Of a stretch of 64,000 bases of DNA, positions 6,972 through 15,301 are shown piece by piece. A program made the translations under genes and the position numbers. Position 1 is the first letter of the stretch, and each line of letters begins with the position of its first letter. The notes under the pieces were generated by a model. It had not been told where the DNA came from and did no database searches. It saw only the letters and a program-made list of their open reading frames with translations. This DNA comes from Cohnella zeiphila (GTDB lineage Bacteria > Bacillota > Bacilli > Paenibacillales > Paenibacillaceae). The stretch spans positions 1-64,000 of the forward strand of contig NZ_JACJVO010000021.1 of NCBI RefSeq assembly GCF_014212055.1. Direction: 5' to 3'.

Positions 6972-8060
6972 GTGAAAGTGGTCACGCTGCTCGGCACCAG
7001 GCCCGAGCTCATTCGGCTCAGTCTGCTCATCCGAATGTTGGACGAGTGGGCGACGCGCCATGTCATGGTGCATACCGGACAAAATTTCGACTGGCGGCTC
7101 AGCGGCGTTTTCTATGAGGAGCTGGGAATCCGTCCTCCCGACGTGCAGATCGATGCCCGCAAGACGACGATTGGCGGCCAATTGGCCGCCATCTTCGGCA
7201 CCGTCGAGGAAGTGCTTCTGCGAGAGAAGCCCGACCGGGTGCTCGTGCTGGGCGACACGAACAGCGCGCTGTGCGCCGTCTTGGCGGAGAGGATGGGCAT
7301 TCCCGTCGTCCACATGGAAGCCGGCAACCGCTGCTACGATCTTCAGGTCCCGGAAGAGAAGAACCGGCGGGTCATCGACGCCGTCTCGACCTGGAACCTT
7401 CCCTATACCGAGAACAGCAAGATGAACCTGCTACGGGAAGGCTTTCCCGTTCAGCGGATTTTCCGGTCGGGAAATCCGATCTTCGAGGTGCTGGAGCATT
7501 ACCGAGAGCAGATCGCAGCCAGCGACGTTCTGGAACGGCTCAAGCTGGCTCCGAGTGAGTATCTGCTGGCGACGATCCACCGGGCCGAGAACGTCGACGT
7601 TCCGGAACATCTGGCCGGCATTCTGGAGGGGCTGAACCGGACGGCCCGGCAGACCGGGCTGCGGATCGTGTGCAGCCTTCATCCCCGCACGCGCTCCCGG
7701 CTGCGGAAGGACGGAATGCCGATTCATCCGCTGGTGGAATTTTACGAGCCTTTCGGCTTTTTCGATTTCGTATCGCTGGAGAAAAACGCCAAATGCGTAT
7801 TGACGGACAGCGGAACGGTACAGGAAGAATGCTGCATCTTCCAGGTTCCGACCGTCACGGTTCGCCTGACGACGGAACGGCCGGAAACGGTCGATTGCGG
7901 GAGCAACGTCGTCTGCGGCTTGTCGCCGGAACGAATCGCCGACGCCGTCCGCGTGATGACGTCGGCGCAGGGCGGCTGGACGCCTCCCGATGGGTACACG
8001 GAAGAGGGCGTCGCCCGGAAGGTAGCCAAATTTCTTCTTGGAGGGAACTTCCATGTTTGA
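6972..8060 (+). CDS. UDP-N-acetyl-hexosamine 2-epimerase (CapG/FnlC/WbvD type)
   Basis: A 362-residue protein of the WecB family: TRPELIRL near the N-terminus, GDTNSALCA, and the strand HMEAGNRCYD, which is typical of the branch acting on L-configured 6-deoxy sugar nucleotides (CapG, FnlC, WbvD) rather than HVEAGLRT of classical WecB. DSGTVQEECC lies in the C-terminal half. These enzymes invert C2 of a UDP-2-acetamido sugar. The start is GTG at 6972 after GAGGAGGTGAG. It overlaps the next gene by 8 bases, a dehydratase of the same pathway. Branch assignment is from recalled motifs and should be tested by phylogeny. Confidence 0.8.
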   Translation: MKVVTLLGTRPELIRLSLLIRMLDEWATRHVMVHTGQNFDWRLSGVFYEELGIRPPDVQIDARKTTIGGQLAAIFGTVEEVLLREKPDRVLVLGDTNSALCAVLAERMGIPVVHMEAGNRCYDLQVPEEKNRRVIDAVSTWNLPYTENSKMNLLREGFPVQRIFRSGNPIFEVLEHYREQIAASDVLERLKLAPSEYLLATIHRAENVDVPEHLAGILEGLNRTARQTGLRIVCSLHPRTRSRLRKDGMPIHPLVEFYEPFGFFDFVSLEKNAKCVLTDSGTVQEECCIFQVPTVTVRLTTERPETVDCGSNVVCGLSPERIADAVRVMTSAQGGWTPPDGYTEEGVARKVAKFLLGGNFHV

Positions 8061-9036
8061 AGGCAAACGAATTCTGGTGACCGGGGGAACCGGTTCCTGG
8101 GGGTATGAACTGGTACGTCAACTGCTGCCGTTAAATCCGGCGGAGATTATCGTCTACTCGCGCAATGAGTCGAGCCAGGTGGCGATGAGCCGAACGTTCG
8201 AGGATCGCCGCATCAGCTTCTGCATCGGAGACGTCCGCGACCGCGCGGCGCTCATCAAAGCATGCGAAGGCGTCGATTTGGTGTTCCATCTGGCGGCGCT
8301 CAAGCATGTGCCGGTGTGCGAGGAGCAGCCGTACGAGGCGCTCAAGACGAACGTGATCGGCACGCAGAACGTGATCGAAGCGGCCATCGAGAACAAGGTG
8401 GAGCGGGTTATCAACATTTCCACCGACAAGGCGGCCAATCCTTCAAACTTCTACGGCATGACCAAGGCGATCGGCGAGAAGCTGATCGTTTACGCGAACC
8501 TGCTGCGTTCCGACACGAAGTTCGTCTGCGTGCGCGGCGGCAACGTGCTCGGAACGAACGGCAGCGTCATTCATCTGTTCATGAACCAGATCGCGCACAA
8601 AAACCAGTTGAGCCTGACGCACCGGAATATGACCCGTTTCTTCCTGACCCTGGAAGATGCGATCCGGCTGCTGTTCAAAGCGACGGTCGAAAGCGCCGGG
8701 GGCGAGATCTTCGTCATGACGATGCCGACATGCCGGATCATCGACCTGGCCGACGTTCTCATGGAAGCGATGGGCAAGCACGTCGATATCGTGGAGACCG
8801 GCGTTCGCCCCGGCGAGAAAATCCACGAGATTCTGCTGACGGAGTACGAGAGCCAAAGCACGGTCGTTTACGACGATCAGTACCTGGTCATTCTTCCGAC
8901 GCTTGAAATTCCGGGGCTGAAGGAATGCTACTCGTCTTACCCGCAAGTTCATTTCGACAGCTTCAGCTCCAGCCAATCGCTTATGTCCAAGGAAGAGATT
9001 CGGGAGATGCTCGTGCGGGGAGGATTTCTTTCATGA
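8053..9036 (+). CDS. UDP-GlcNAc 4,6-dehydratase/5-epimerase-like SDR (CapE/FnlA/PseB group)
   Basis: A 327-residue extended SDR protein. The NAD(P)-binding motif TGGTGSWG is at residues 9-16, followed by GDVRDR, AALKHVP and the STDKAANPSNFYG region with the YGMTK catalytic pair. GVRPGEKIHE and a C-terminal tail SFSSSQSLMSKEE resemble CapE/FnlA. The family takes UDP-GlcNAc to a 4-keto-6-deoxy intermediate, often with 5-epimerisation to the L series. It keeps Tyr in YxxxK, as PseB does, whereas CapE-type enzymes have Met, so the stereochemistry of the product is uncertain. GGAGGG precedes the ATG; both gene ends overlap neighbours. Confidence 0.85.
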   Translation: MFEGKRILVTGGTGSWGYELVRQLLPLNPAEIIVYSRNESSQVAMSRTFEDRRISFCIGDVRDRAALIKACEGVDLVFHLAALKHVPVCEEQPYEALKTNVIGTQNVIEAAIENKVERVINISTDKAANPSNFYGMTKAIGEKLIVYANLLRSDTKFVCVRGGNVLGTNGSVIHLFMNQIAHKNQLSLTHRNMTRFFLTLEDAIRLLFKATVESAGGEIFVMTMPTCRIIDLADVLMEAMGKHVDIVETGVRPGEKIHEILLTEYESQSTVVYDDQYLVILPTLEIPGLKECYSSYPQVHFDSFSSSQSLMSKEEIREMLVRGGFLS

Positions 9037-9902
9037 AGATCCTGCTGCTCGGAGGCAACGGAATGGCCGGCCACTTGCTGGCCGACTATTTGCGCCTGGC
9101 GGCAGGGCACGAAGTGACGGCGACCGTACGGGACGCGCAGACAGGGGCCGCCTCCGGGCGGCCTTTCCCTGCCGAGGCCGGGTGCCGGATGCGGGCGCTG
9201 GACGCGCGGGATTTGGACGCGGTCGCGGCCGCCGTGCGGGAAGAGAAGCCGGACGTGATCGTAAACGCGGTCGGCGTGCTGAACAAAAACGCGGAGGATC
9301 GGCCGCTCGACGCCTACACGGTGAACGGTCTGCTTCCGCATTGGCTCGCGCACTGGGGAGAGATGACGGGCGCCCGGCTGATTCACATCAGCTCGGATTG
9401 CGTATTCTCGGGCGATCGGGGCGGATACGGAGAGGAGGAGCTTCCGGACGGAACGACCGTCTATGCGAAGAGCAAAGCGCTCGGCGAGGTAAGGGACCGG
9501 CGCCATCTGACGATCCGCACCTCGATTATCGGCCCCGAGATCCGCGGCCGCGGCATCGGGCTGCTGAAATGGTTCCTGGGGCAGACGGGACCCGTTCCCG
9601 GATACGCCAACGTGTGGTGGAACGGCGTGACGACGCTGGAGCTGGCCAAGGCGATCGCGTATGCGATCGATCATCCGGAGTTCGGCGGGCTTATTCACCT
9701 GACGGCTCCGGAGACGATCAGCAAGCTCGAGCTGCTGAAGCTGATCCGGACCGTTTACAATCGCGTCGACATTACGGTCGTTCCGGCCATGGAGCCGGTC
9801 ATCGACCGAACCCTGCTTCCGACGTCCAGCGGGTTCGGCTACCTGCCGCCGGACTATGAGACGATGTTGAGAGAGATGCGGGAGCGATCTTCATGGGGAT
9901 GA
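9033..9902 (+). CDS. RmlD-like NAD(P)-dependent sugar reductase
   Basis: A 289-residue RmlD-family SDR: Rossmann motif GGNGMAGHLL, then VNAVGVLNKNAEDRP, ISSDCVFSG and the YAKSK catalytic pair. RmlD-type enzymes reduce the C4 keto group. In WbvR-type pathways such an enzyme follows the UDP-GlcNAc dehydratase/epimerase and precedes the 2-epimerase, and all three occur here in a row. It lacks the C-terminal cupin of CapF, so UDP-L-RhaNAc/L-QuiNAc is favoured over L-FucNAc; that choice is inference. The ATG overlaps the previous stop (ATGA) and has GGGGAGG at 9017-9023. Confidence 0.85.
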   Translation: MKILLLGGNGMAGHLLADYLRLAAGHEVTATVRDAQTGAASGRPFPAEAGCRMRALDARDLDAVAAAVREEKPDVIVNAVGVLNKNAEDRPLDAYTVNGLLPHWLAHWGEMTGARLIHISSDCVFSGDRGGYGEEELPDGTTVYAKSKALGEVRDRRHLTIRTSIIGPEIRGRGIGLLKWFLGQTGPVPGYANVWWNGVTTLELAKAIAYAIDHPEFGGLIHLTAPETISKLELLKLIRTVYNRVDITVVPAMEPVIDRTLLPTSSGFGYLPPDYETMLREMRERSSWG

Positions 9903-10861
9903 CAAGAATCCTGATCACCGGGGCTTCGGGCTTTACCGGCCGGCATGCGTGCGCGCGATTCGCCGCCTCCGGCTGGGAGGTCGTCGCCGTAACGTCAGGC
10001 CGCTCCGGCGATGCGACCGAAGCGGAGGCGGCTTCGCCGCCGGCCGCAGGTCCCGGCGGAGCCGTCGAATGGCGCCGCTGCGACCTCACGGACCGGGAGC
10101 AAGTCCGCAGGCTCTGCCTGGAGACTTCCCCCCATGCGCTGCTGCATCTGGCGGGCCAGAACGCGGTCGACCGTTCCTGGCAGGATCCGGTGCAGACGGT
10201 ATCGGCCAACGCGATGGCGACGATGCACTTGCTGGAGGCCATGCGGGAGAACGGCGGAGACGGCCGTATGCTCGTCGTCGGCTCCATGCTGGGCAGCCTC
10301 TCGGGAGGAACGGCTCACCCGTACGCCTTCAGCAAGAAGCTTCAAGTGACCTCGGCGCTGGCTTGGCACCGTTGGTACGGGCTGCAGGTGCTCGTCGCCG
10401 AACCGTCCAATCTCGTCGGTCCCGGACGAAGCGGCGGCCTCTGCGGCAAGCTCGCCCGCTGGACCGCGGAAGCCGAGCGGAGCGGCGGGATCTTCTCTCC
10501 CGCCAGGGTCCGGCCGTTCCGCTTGTCCTCCTTGCGGGAGCAGCGGGATTATCTCGACGTTCGCGATGCGGTGGACGCTTACGAGACGCTGCTGCGAGCC
10601 GGAGAGGCGGGAAGCACGTATGCCCTGGAGTCCGGCCGGATGAGATCGATCGGAGAGATCAAGGAACAGTTCGAGCGCCTCTCCGGCGTGCGTCTCGACT
10701 GGGAGATCGGCGATGCGGACTCGCCGTCGCCGGAACCGAGAGACGCGACGGCGATCCGCGCCTTGGGATGGCAGCCCCGGATTCCGTTCGAACGCTCTCT
10801 ATCGGAGGCGCTGGAGGAAGAGCGCGCCATTGCCGGACGGAGGAAGGGGACGGCAGGATGA
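9893..10861 (+). CDS. NAD-dependent epimerase/reductase, GDP-4-keto-6-deoxymannose reductase-like
   Basis: A 322-residue extended SDR. TGASGFTGRHA binds the dinucleotide, LHLAGQNAVDRSW and GSMLGSL resemble Rmd/GMD-family reductases, and PYAFSKK contains the YxxxK pair. The later EPSNLVGPGRS and QRDYLDVRDAVDAY are typical of nucleotide-sugar SDRs. It may make a second activated deoxy sugar or act in the same pathway. ATG 9893 is used (GGGAG 8 bases upstream); ATG 9899 is possible. It overlaps the previous gene by 10 bases and the next by 4. No GDP-mannose dehydratase is in the window, so the substrate is uncertain. Confidence 0.75.
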   Translation: MGMTRILITGASGFTGRHACARFAASGWEVVAVTSGRSGDATEAEAASPPAAGPGGAVEWRRCDLTDREQVRRLCLETSPHALLHLAGQNAVDRSWQDPVQTVSANAMATMHLLEAMRENGGDGRMLVVGSMLGSLSGGTAHPYAFSKKLQVTSALAWHRWYGLQVLVAEPSNLVGPGRSGGLCGKLARWTAEAERSGGIFSPARVRPFRLSSLREQRDYLDVRDAVDAYETLLRAGEAGSTYALESGRMRSIGEIKEQFERLSGVRLDWEIGDADSPSPEPRDATAIRALGWQPRIPFERSLSEALEEERAIAGRRKGTAG

Positions 10862-11637
10862 GCGGCGGCAGGCCCAAAATAAGCGTCGTCGTCCCTTTCT
10901 ACGACGACCCTTATATCGGCGAAGCGCTGGACAGCGTGCTTCTCCAGACCTACAGCGGAAGCGTCGAGCTGATCGTTGTCGACGACGGCTCGACGCGGGA
11001 GAGCTGGCGCTTGCGCTCTTATGCGTCCAAGGCGGTTATCGCGGAGAAGCCGAACGGAGGCACCGCCAGCGCGCTCAACCTCGGTTTTGGCCGCGCGTCG
11101 GGCGATTACGTCGCTTGGCTCAGCTCGGACGACCGGTTCCTGCCCCGAAAGCTCGAAGAGCAGCTTCGGTTCATGGAATCGACGGGCGCCTGGGTAAGCC
11201 ATACCGCGTTTCGGGAGATCGATGAGCGGGGCCGGAGGAACGGGGCCCCCGTGTATGCCCGTTTCGACGGCATGTCGAGGTTCTGCGAATCGTTCCTCAC
11301 AGGCAACGTGGTGAACGGCTGCACGGTGATGATGAGAAGAGAACTGTTCGACCGGCTGGGCGGCTTCGACGAGGCGCTTCCCTACACGCACGACTACGAT
11401 TTCTGGGTACGTTGCTTGCTGGCCGGCTACCCGATCTCTTACCTGGATCGGCCTCTCACCGAGTATCGCCGTCACCCGCGTATGGGGTCTGTGCGGTACC
11501 GGGATGCGATTGAGCGGGAATTCCGCGCCGTGCTGGCCAGCTATCACCCGCGCCTGCAGCGGCTGCTTCAGGCCATGACACCTCCTTCCTCGCGTCCTCC
11601 GGGCGACGGGAGCGAAGCGGCTTGGCGAAGCGGATGA
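10858..11637 (+). CDS. GT2 family glycosyltransferase
   Basis: A 259-residue GT-A fold enzyme: ISVVVPFYDD, VELIVVDDGS, KPNGGTASALN, the SSDDR acceptor of the metal-nucleotide (DXD-like) and a DYDFWVR motif where the catalytic base is expected. It resembles the enzyme at 19485-20204 (shared GGTASALN, WLSSDD and NGCTVMM), so the two are paralogues on opposite sides of the TOMM genes. ATG 10858 overlaps the previous stop (ATGA), making it the last gene of the nucleotide-sugar operon. The C-terminus is short and polar with no membrane anchor. Confidence 0.85.
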   Translation: MSGGRPKISVVVPFYDDPYIGEALDSVLLQTYSGSVELIVVDDGSTRESWRLRSYASKAVIAEKPNGGTASALNLGFGRASGDYVAWLSSDDRFLPRKLEEQLRFMESTGAWVSHTAFREIDERGRRNGAPVYARFDGMSRFCESFLTGNVVNGCTVMMRRELFDRLGGFDEALPYTHDYDFWVRCLLAGYPISYLDRPLTEYRRHPRMGSVRYRDAIEREFRAVLASYHPRLQRLLQAMTPPSSRPPGDGSEAAWRSG

Positions 11638-11736
11638 GCACGGCACCGGCAGGCCGGGGCCTGAGGAGTCGAACGCGGACAGGGCGGATTCGGACGCTGG
11701 GGAACCTGGCGCCGGATCTGCCCTTGCGATACATAT

Positions 11737-11765
11737 GGATATTTTTTGAATATCGATCATAAGGT
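11737..11765 (+). promoter_or_regulatory. Candidate sigma-E promoter before the TOMM genes
   Basis: GGATATT at 11737-11743 and CATAAGGT at 11758-11765 are separated by 14 bases (ATA-N16-CATA), which fits the mother-cell sigma-E layout (ATATT and CATACAnT). CATAAGGTA also matches the sigma-K -10 exactly, but there is no AC 16-17 bases upstream. The local sequence is AT-rich against a GC-rich background. Confidence 0.5.
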
Positions 11766-11825
11766 AGTAACCGATCTAGGGCCGGCGCCGGTCGGGAGCG
11801 CCGGCAAGGACGGTGAGCGAAAGAA

Positions 11826-13331
11826 ATGGAATCCCGCGAATACGGCATGGGCGTGACGGCCGGAGCTGCGCGCGTTCTGCTCGTCGGCACCGGCCCGCTG
11901 CTGGCGTCGTTGGCTGCGGCGTTGGATGCATCCGGATTTGCCGACGTTCAGGTACGGCTAACCGCTTCCTCATCGGGAGAGGCCGAGCCGTCCTGGAGGG
12001 AAAGTCTCGGATGGGCTCAATGGGTATGGTTCGGTTCGTGCGAAGAAGATCGCGAAGAGCTGCTGATGCTGGAAGAAGAATGCCGGCGAGCGGGGAAGCC
12101 GCTGCTTCCCGCTCTTATCGTTCGCGGCACGGGGATGGCGGGACCGCTTGGCGATCCGAGCTCCGGAGCCGGCTGGGAGGCCGTGCGGCGGCGCGTTCAT
12201 CGCACGGCGCTGAGCGAAGGCGGAGCGCCTCGCGCCGACTCGTTCGCGGAAGCGATGCTGGCCAACGTACTCGTGTCGGAGTGGCTCAAAGAGGTGGCGG
12301 AAGGCGGCCGGTCGACTTTGCGGGACCACGTCTATCTTCTTGATCTGGAGACGCTGGAAGGACGCTGTCATCCGTTCGCGTCCCCGGCTTCCGGCGGCAG
12401 GCGTTTTTCTCCGCAACCGCTGGAACCCGGTCTGTTGCTGCAGCCGGCTTCGGGCGATGAGGAAGAGCGCGACTTGTTTGTGGTTTTCGGCCGCCTGACG
12501 TCGCCGGTTTCGGGCATTTTCCGGCTTTGGGACGAAGGAGATTTGAGCCAGCTGCCGCTCTCGCAGTGCCGGGTCCAAACGATCGATCCTCTGTCGGAGG
12601 GCTTCGCCGAGCTGATGCCGCTTGCGGCATGCGCGGGGCTGACGCATCGGGAAGCCCGCAGGGAGGCCGGACTGGCCGGAATCGAGTCCTACACGGCTCG
12701 ATTGGCGTCCTCGGCGGAGCTCGTGTCTCAGCCGGCAGAGTGGACGGGGATCGGAGCGGGAGGAACGGTGCCGGAAGCGTTCAACCGGGCGCTGCGGAAT
12801 GGACTGGCCCGGTACATGGAGAAAAAGAAGCAACCGGCGAGCCGGCCCTCGCAAATACGGGAATGGAAGATCGGTGCCGTCCGCGACGCGCATTGCCGGT
12901 TTTATGGGCAGACGCTTGCCGTCATGGGCGGGACGCCAGCCGTGTTCGAAAGAGAAGATTGCCTCGGGTTTCCGTCGATATGGGTGCGGGCCGGGAGCCG
13001 CTGGTACGGAGGAACGGGATTGAACCGAACGCTGGCTCTCCGGATGGCGCTGCAGCGGGCCATTCAAGATGCTCAGCTCCGGGGCGCCGGGACGGTGACG
13101 GCCGAATGCGAAACCACGCCGGCGGATGGAGAAGGGGACGAGGACGAGGTTCCGTTGCTGGACGTAGAGGAGACGGAAGAGATGAATTCCGTTCGGCTGA
13201 CGGCTTCCGCCTTGCGAATTTTAGATGCGAACCGCGTCCGCCTGTCGATCTTCGATCTGGCGGCGGAACCGTTTCTGAAGGAAGAATTCGGAGCGGTGCT
13301 CGGCTTGCTGCTGGAGGAGGGAACCGAATGA
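11826..13331 (+). CDS. E1/ThiF-like TOMM maturation protein (thiazole-containing bacteriocin maturation type)
   Basis: A 501-residue protein opening with a Rossmann-like strand (RVLLVGTGPLLASLAAAL) and showing overall features of the ThiF/E1-like proteins paired with YcaO cyclodehydratases in heterocycloanthracin-type loci. It has no CxxC zinc pairs; these are in the partner at 13328. A later segment carries an acidic linker (DGEGDEDEVPL). Such proteins are thought to bind or present the precursor peptide for Cys/Ser/Thr cyclisation. The last bases overlap the partner (ATGA). ATG 11826 has AAGGACGGTG 8 bases upstream. Family assignment is moderately secure, mainly because the neighbour is unmistakable. 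Confidence 0.7.
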   Translation: MESREYGMGVTAGAARVLLVGTGPLLASLAAALDASGFADVQVRLTASSSGEAEPSWRESLGWAQWVWFGSCEEDREELLMLEEECRRAGKPLLPALIVRGTGMAGPLGDPSSGAGWEAVRRRVHRTALSEGGAPRADSFAEAMLANVLVSEWLKEVAEGGRSTLRDHVYLLDLETLEGRCHPFASPASGGRRFSPQPLEPGLLLQPASGDEEERDLFVVFGRLTSPVSGIFRLWDEGDLSQLPLSQCRVQTIDPLSEGFAELMPLAACAGLTHREARREAGLAGIESYTARLASSAELVSQPAEWTGIGAGGTVPEAFNRALRNGLARYMEKKKQPASRPSQIREWKIGAVRDAHCRFYGQTLAVMGGTPAVFEREDCLGFPSIWVRAGSRWYGGTGLNRTLALRMALQRAIQDAQLRGAGTVTAECETTPADGEGDEDEVPLLDVEETEEMNSVRLTASALRILDANRVRLSIFDLAAEPFLKEEFGAVLGLLLEEGTE

Positions 13332-15271
13332 GCGCCGTCGCGATCGTCGGAGACGGGCAGCTCGCAGACTGCGCGGGCGAGAATTTGGCGGGCGAATGCG
13401 CCGTGATCCGGCTGACCGGATTCGAAGAAGGCGTTCCCCTTGAAGCGGATTTGATTCTTTTGCTGAAGGACGAGTGGCGTCCCGAGGAATACGAAGAGGC
13501 GGAACGGACGCTGAGGCAGGCCGGAGTCCCCTGGATCGGCGGCTACGTAGCGTTCGACAAAGGCGTAGTCGGTCCGCTCGTCACCCCCGGGAAGCCGGGG
13601 TGCTCCCAGTGCGCGGACGCGAGGCGACTGGCGGCGGGCCATGATTTCGGAGACAACCGGGAGCCGCTGATGAGCCTGTTCGCGCACGGCGTCGTGCCGC
13701 GAGACCCGGCGGCGTCGGATTGGGGAATTCTCCAGATGGGCTTCCTTGTCGCCAGAGAGGCGAGAAACGTGCTGACCGGCGCGCCCGCCCGAACGGACGA
13801 AGCCGTCTATCGCATCGATTTGAAGACATTGGAGAGCACGCGGCACCGGTTTCTGCCGAATCCGCAATGTCCTTATTGCGGCGGACTGCCGGAAGATTCC
13901 CCGGAAGGCGCGCGCATCGAGATGCAGCCGCGTCCAAAGCTCGATGCCGACTCCTATCGAGTTCGCCCGCTGGGCCGCGAACTGACCGACGCCTTGGCTG
14001 CCGATTACCTGGATGAGCGGACCGGCATTCTGAGAGGGAAATATCTCGACCTGGATTCTACGTTCGCCAACGTAAGCTTCTGGCAGCCGACCCTGACGGG
14101 GCCGGAATGGTCGGGGGGCCGCGGTCACAGCTACGAGCAAAGCGGCTATACGGCCATGCTGGAAGGGCTGGAGCGCTACTGCAGCCTGACGGCTCGCGGC
14201 AAGCGGACCGCGGTCGCCGGCAGCTACCGTCAGTTCGCCGATCGGGCGCTCGATCCCCGGAAGGCGGGCTTGTACGAAGCGGAGCAATACGAACAGCCGG
14301 ACTTTCCGTACGAGCCGTTCGACGACGACCTCGTGCTGAACTGGGTCTGGGGGTATTCCTTTGGGAAGGGAAGGCCGATTCTCGTCCCCGAACAGCTCGC
14401 CTATTACACGGCAAGCGGCGGAGAAAGCTTCGTCATGGAGAGCTCGAACGGCTGCGCTCTCGGCTCAAGCCTGGAGGAAGCCATTTTCCACGGAATCCTG
14501 GAAGCGGCGGAACGGGATTCGTTCCTGATGACGTGGTACGCCCGGCTGCCGATTCCCCGGCTTGATCCGGAGTCCGCCGGCGACCCGGAGCTGTCCCATA
14601 TGGTCAACCGCCTGCGCGCGACGGAAGGCTACGAGACGCTCTTATTCAACGCGACCACGGAAAACCGGATTCCGGCCGTGGTGGCGGTTCTTCGAAATAC
14701 GAGACCGACGGGAGCGAACCTGGTCTGTTCGGCCGGGGCTCATCCGGACCCGGTTCGAGCCGCGAAAGGCGCCATCTGCGAGGCCGCCGGCCACGTCGGT
14801 TATCTCAGCGAGAGACTGAAGCGGGAACGAGACGAAATCGCCCTCATGCTCGATGACCCCTCGCTGGTCGGCACGATGGAAGACCATGCGGCGCTGTACA
14901 GCCATCCGCAAGCGGAGGAGCGGTTCGCATTTCTGCTGAAGTCGTCCGCGCCGCCTCGCGCCTTCGGGGAACAGTTCGAACGAAGGAAGCGCAGCGCCGA
15001 TCTGACGGACGATCTGAAAAGCACGATCGCGGTATTCCGGGAATTGGGGCTGGACGTTATCGTCGTGGATCAGACCGCCCCGGAAATCGCCCGAATCGGA
15101 TTGCATGTCGTCAAAGTGCTCATTCCCGGCCTGCTGCCGATGACGTTCGGACACCAGCTTCGCAGGTTGAACGGATTGGAACGGCTGTACCGGATCCCGA
15201 CGGTTCTCGGCTTCGCGAAGCAGCCGTTGACGGCCGGGCGGCTCAATCCCTATCCGCATCCGTTTTTTTGA
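13328..15271 (+). CDS. Fused leader-binding/YcaO azoline cyclodehydratase (TOMM)
   Basis: A 647-residue fusion. Residues 1-200 are E1-like with two zinc cysteine pairs, CSQC and CPYC, as in TOMM leader-peptide-binding proteins. From about residue 230 on is a YcaO domain with the nucleotide-binding segment SSNGCALGSSLEEAIFHGI followed by EAAERDSF. The protein ends NPYPHPFF, which contains the PxPxP C-terminal motif known to be important in azoline-forming YcaO enzymes. The family uses ATP to cyclise Cys, Ser or Thr of a precursor peptide to azolines. No precursor or flavin dehydrogenase is seen nearby, so the substrate is unknown. Confidence 0.9.
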   Translation: MSAVAIVGDGQLADCAGENLAGECAVIRLTGFEEGVPLEADLILLLKDEWRPEEYEEAERTLRQAGVPWIGGYVAFDKGVVGPLVTPGKPGCSQCADARRLAAGHDFGDNREPLMSLFAHGVVPRDPAASDWGILQMGFLVAREARNVLTGAPARTDEAVYRIDLKTLESTRHRFLPNPQCPYCGGLPEDSPEGARIEMQPRPKLDADSYRVRPLGRELTDALAADYLDERTGILRGKYLDLDSTFANVSFWQPTLTGPEWSGGRGHSYEQSGYTAMLEGLERYCSLTARGKRTAVAGSYRQFADRALDPRKAGLYEAEQYEQPDFPYEPFDDDLVLNWVWGYSFGKGRPILVPEQLAYYTASGGESFVMESSNGCALGSSLEEAIFHGILEAAERDSFLMTWYARLPIPRLDPESAGDPELSHMVNRLRATEGYETLLFNATTENRIPAVVAVLRNTRPTGANLVCSAGAHPDPVRAAKGAICEAAGHVGYLSERLKRERDEIALMLDDPSLVGTMEDHAALYSHPQAEERFAFLLKSSAPPRAFGEQFERRKRSADLTDDLKSTIAVFRELGLDVIVVDQTAPEIARIGLHVVKVLIPGLLPMTFGHQLRRLNGLERLYRIPTVLGFAKQPLTAGRLNPYPHPFF

Positions 15272-15301
15272 AACAGCCGGCCGCGGTCCGAAGAACGAGA
15301 G

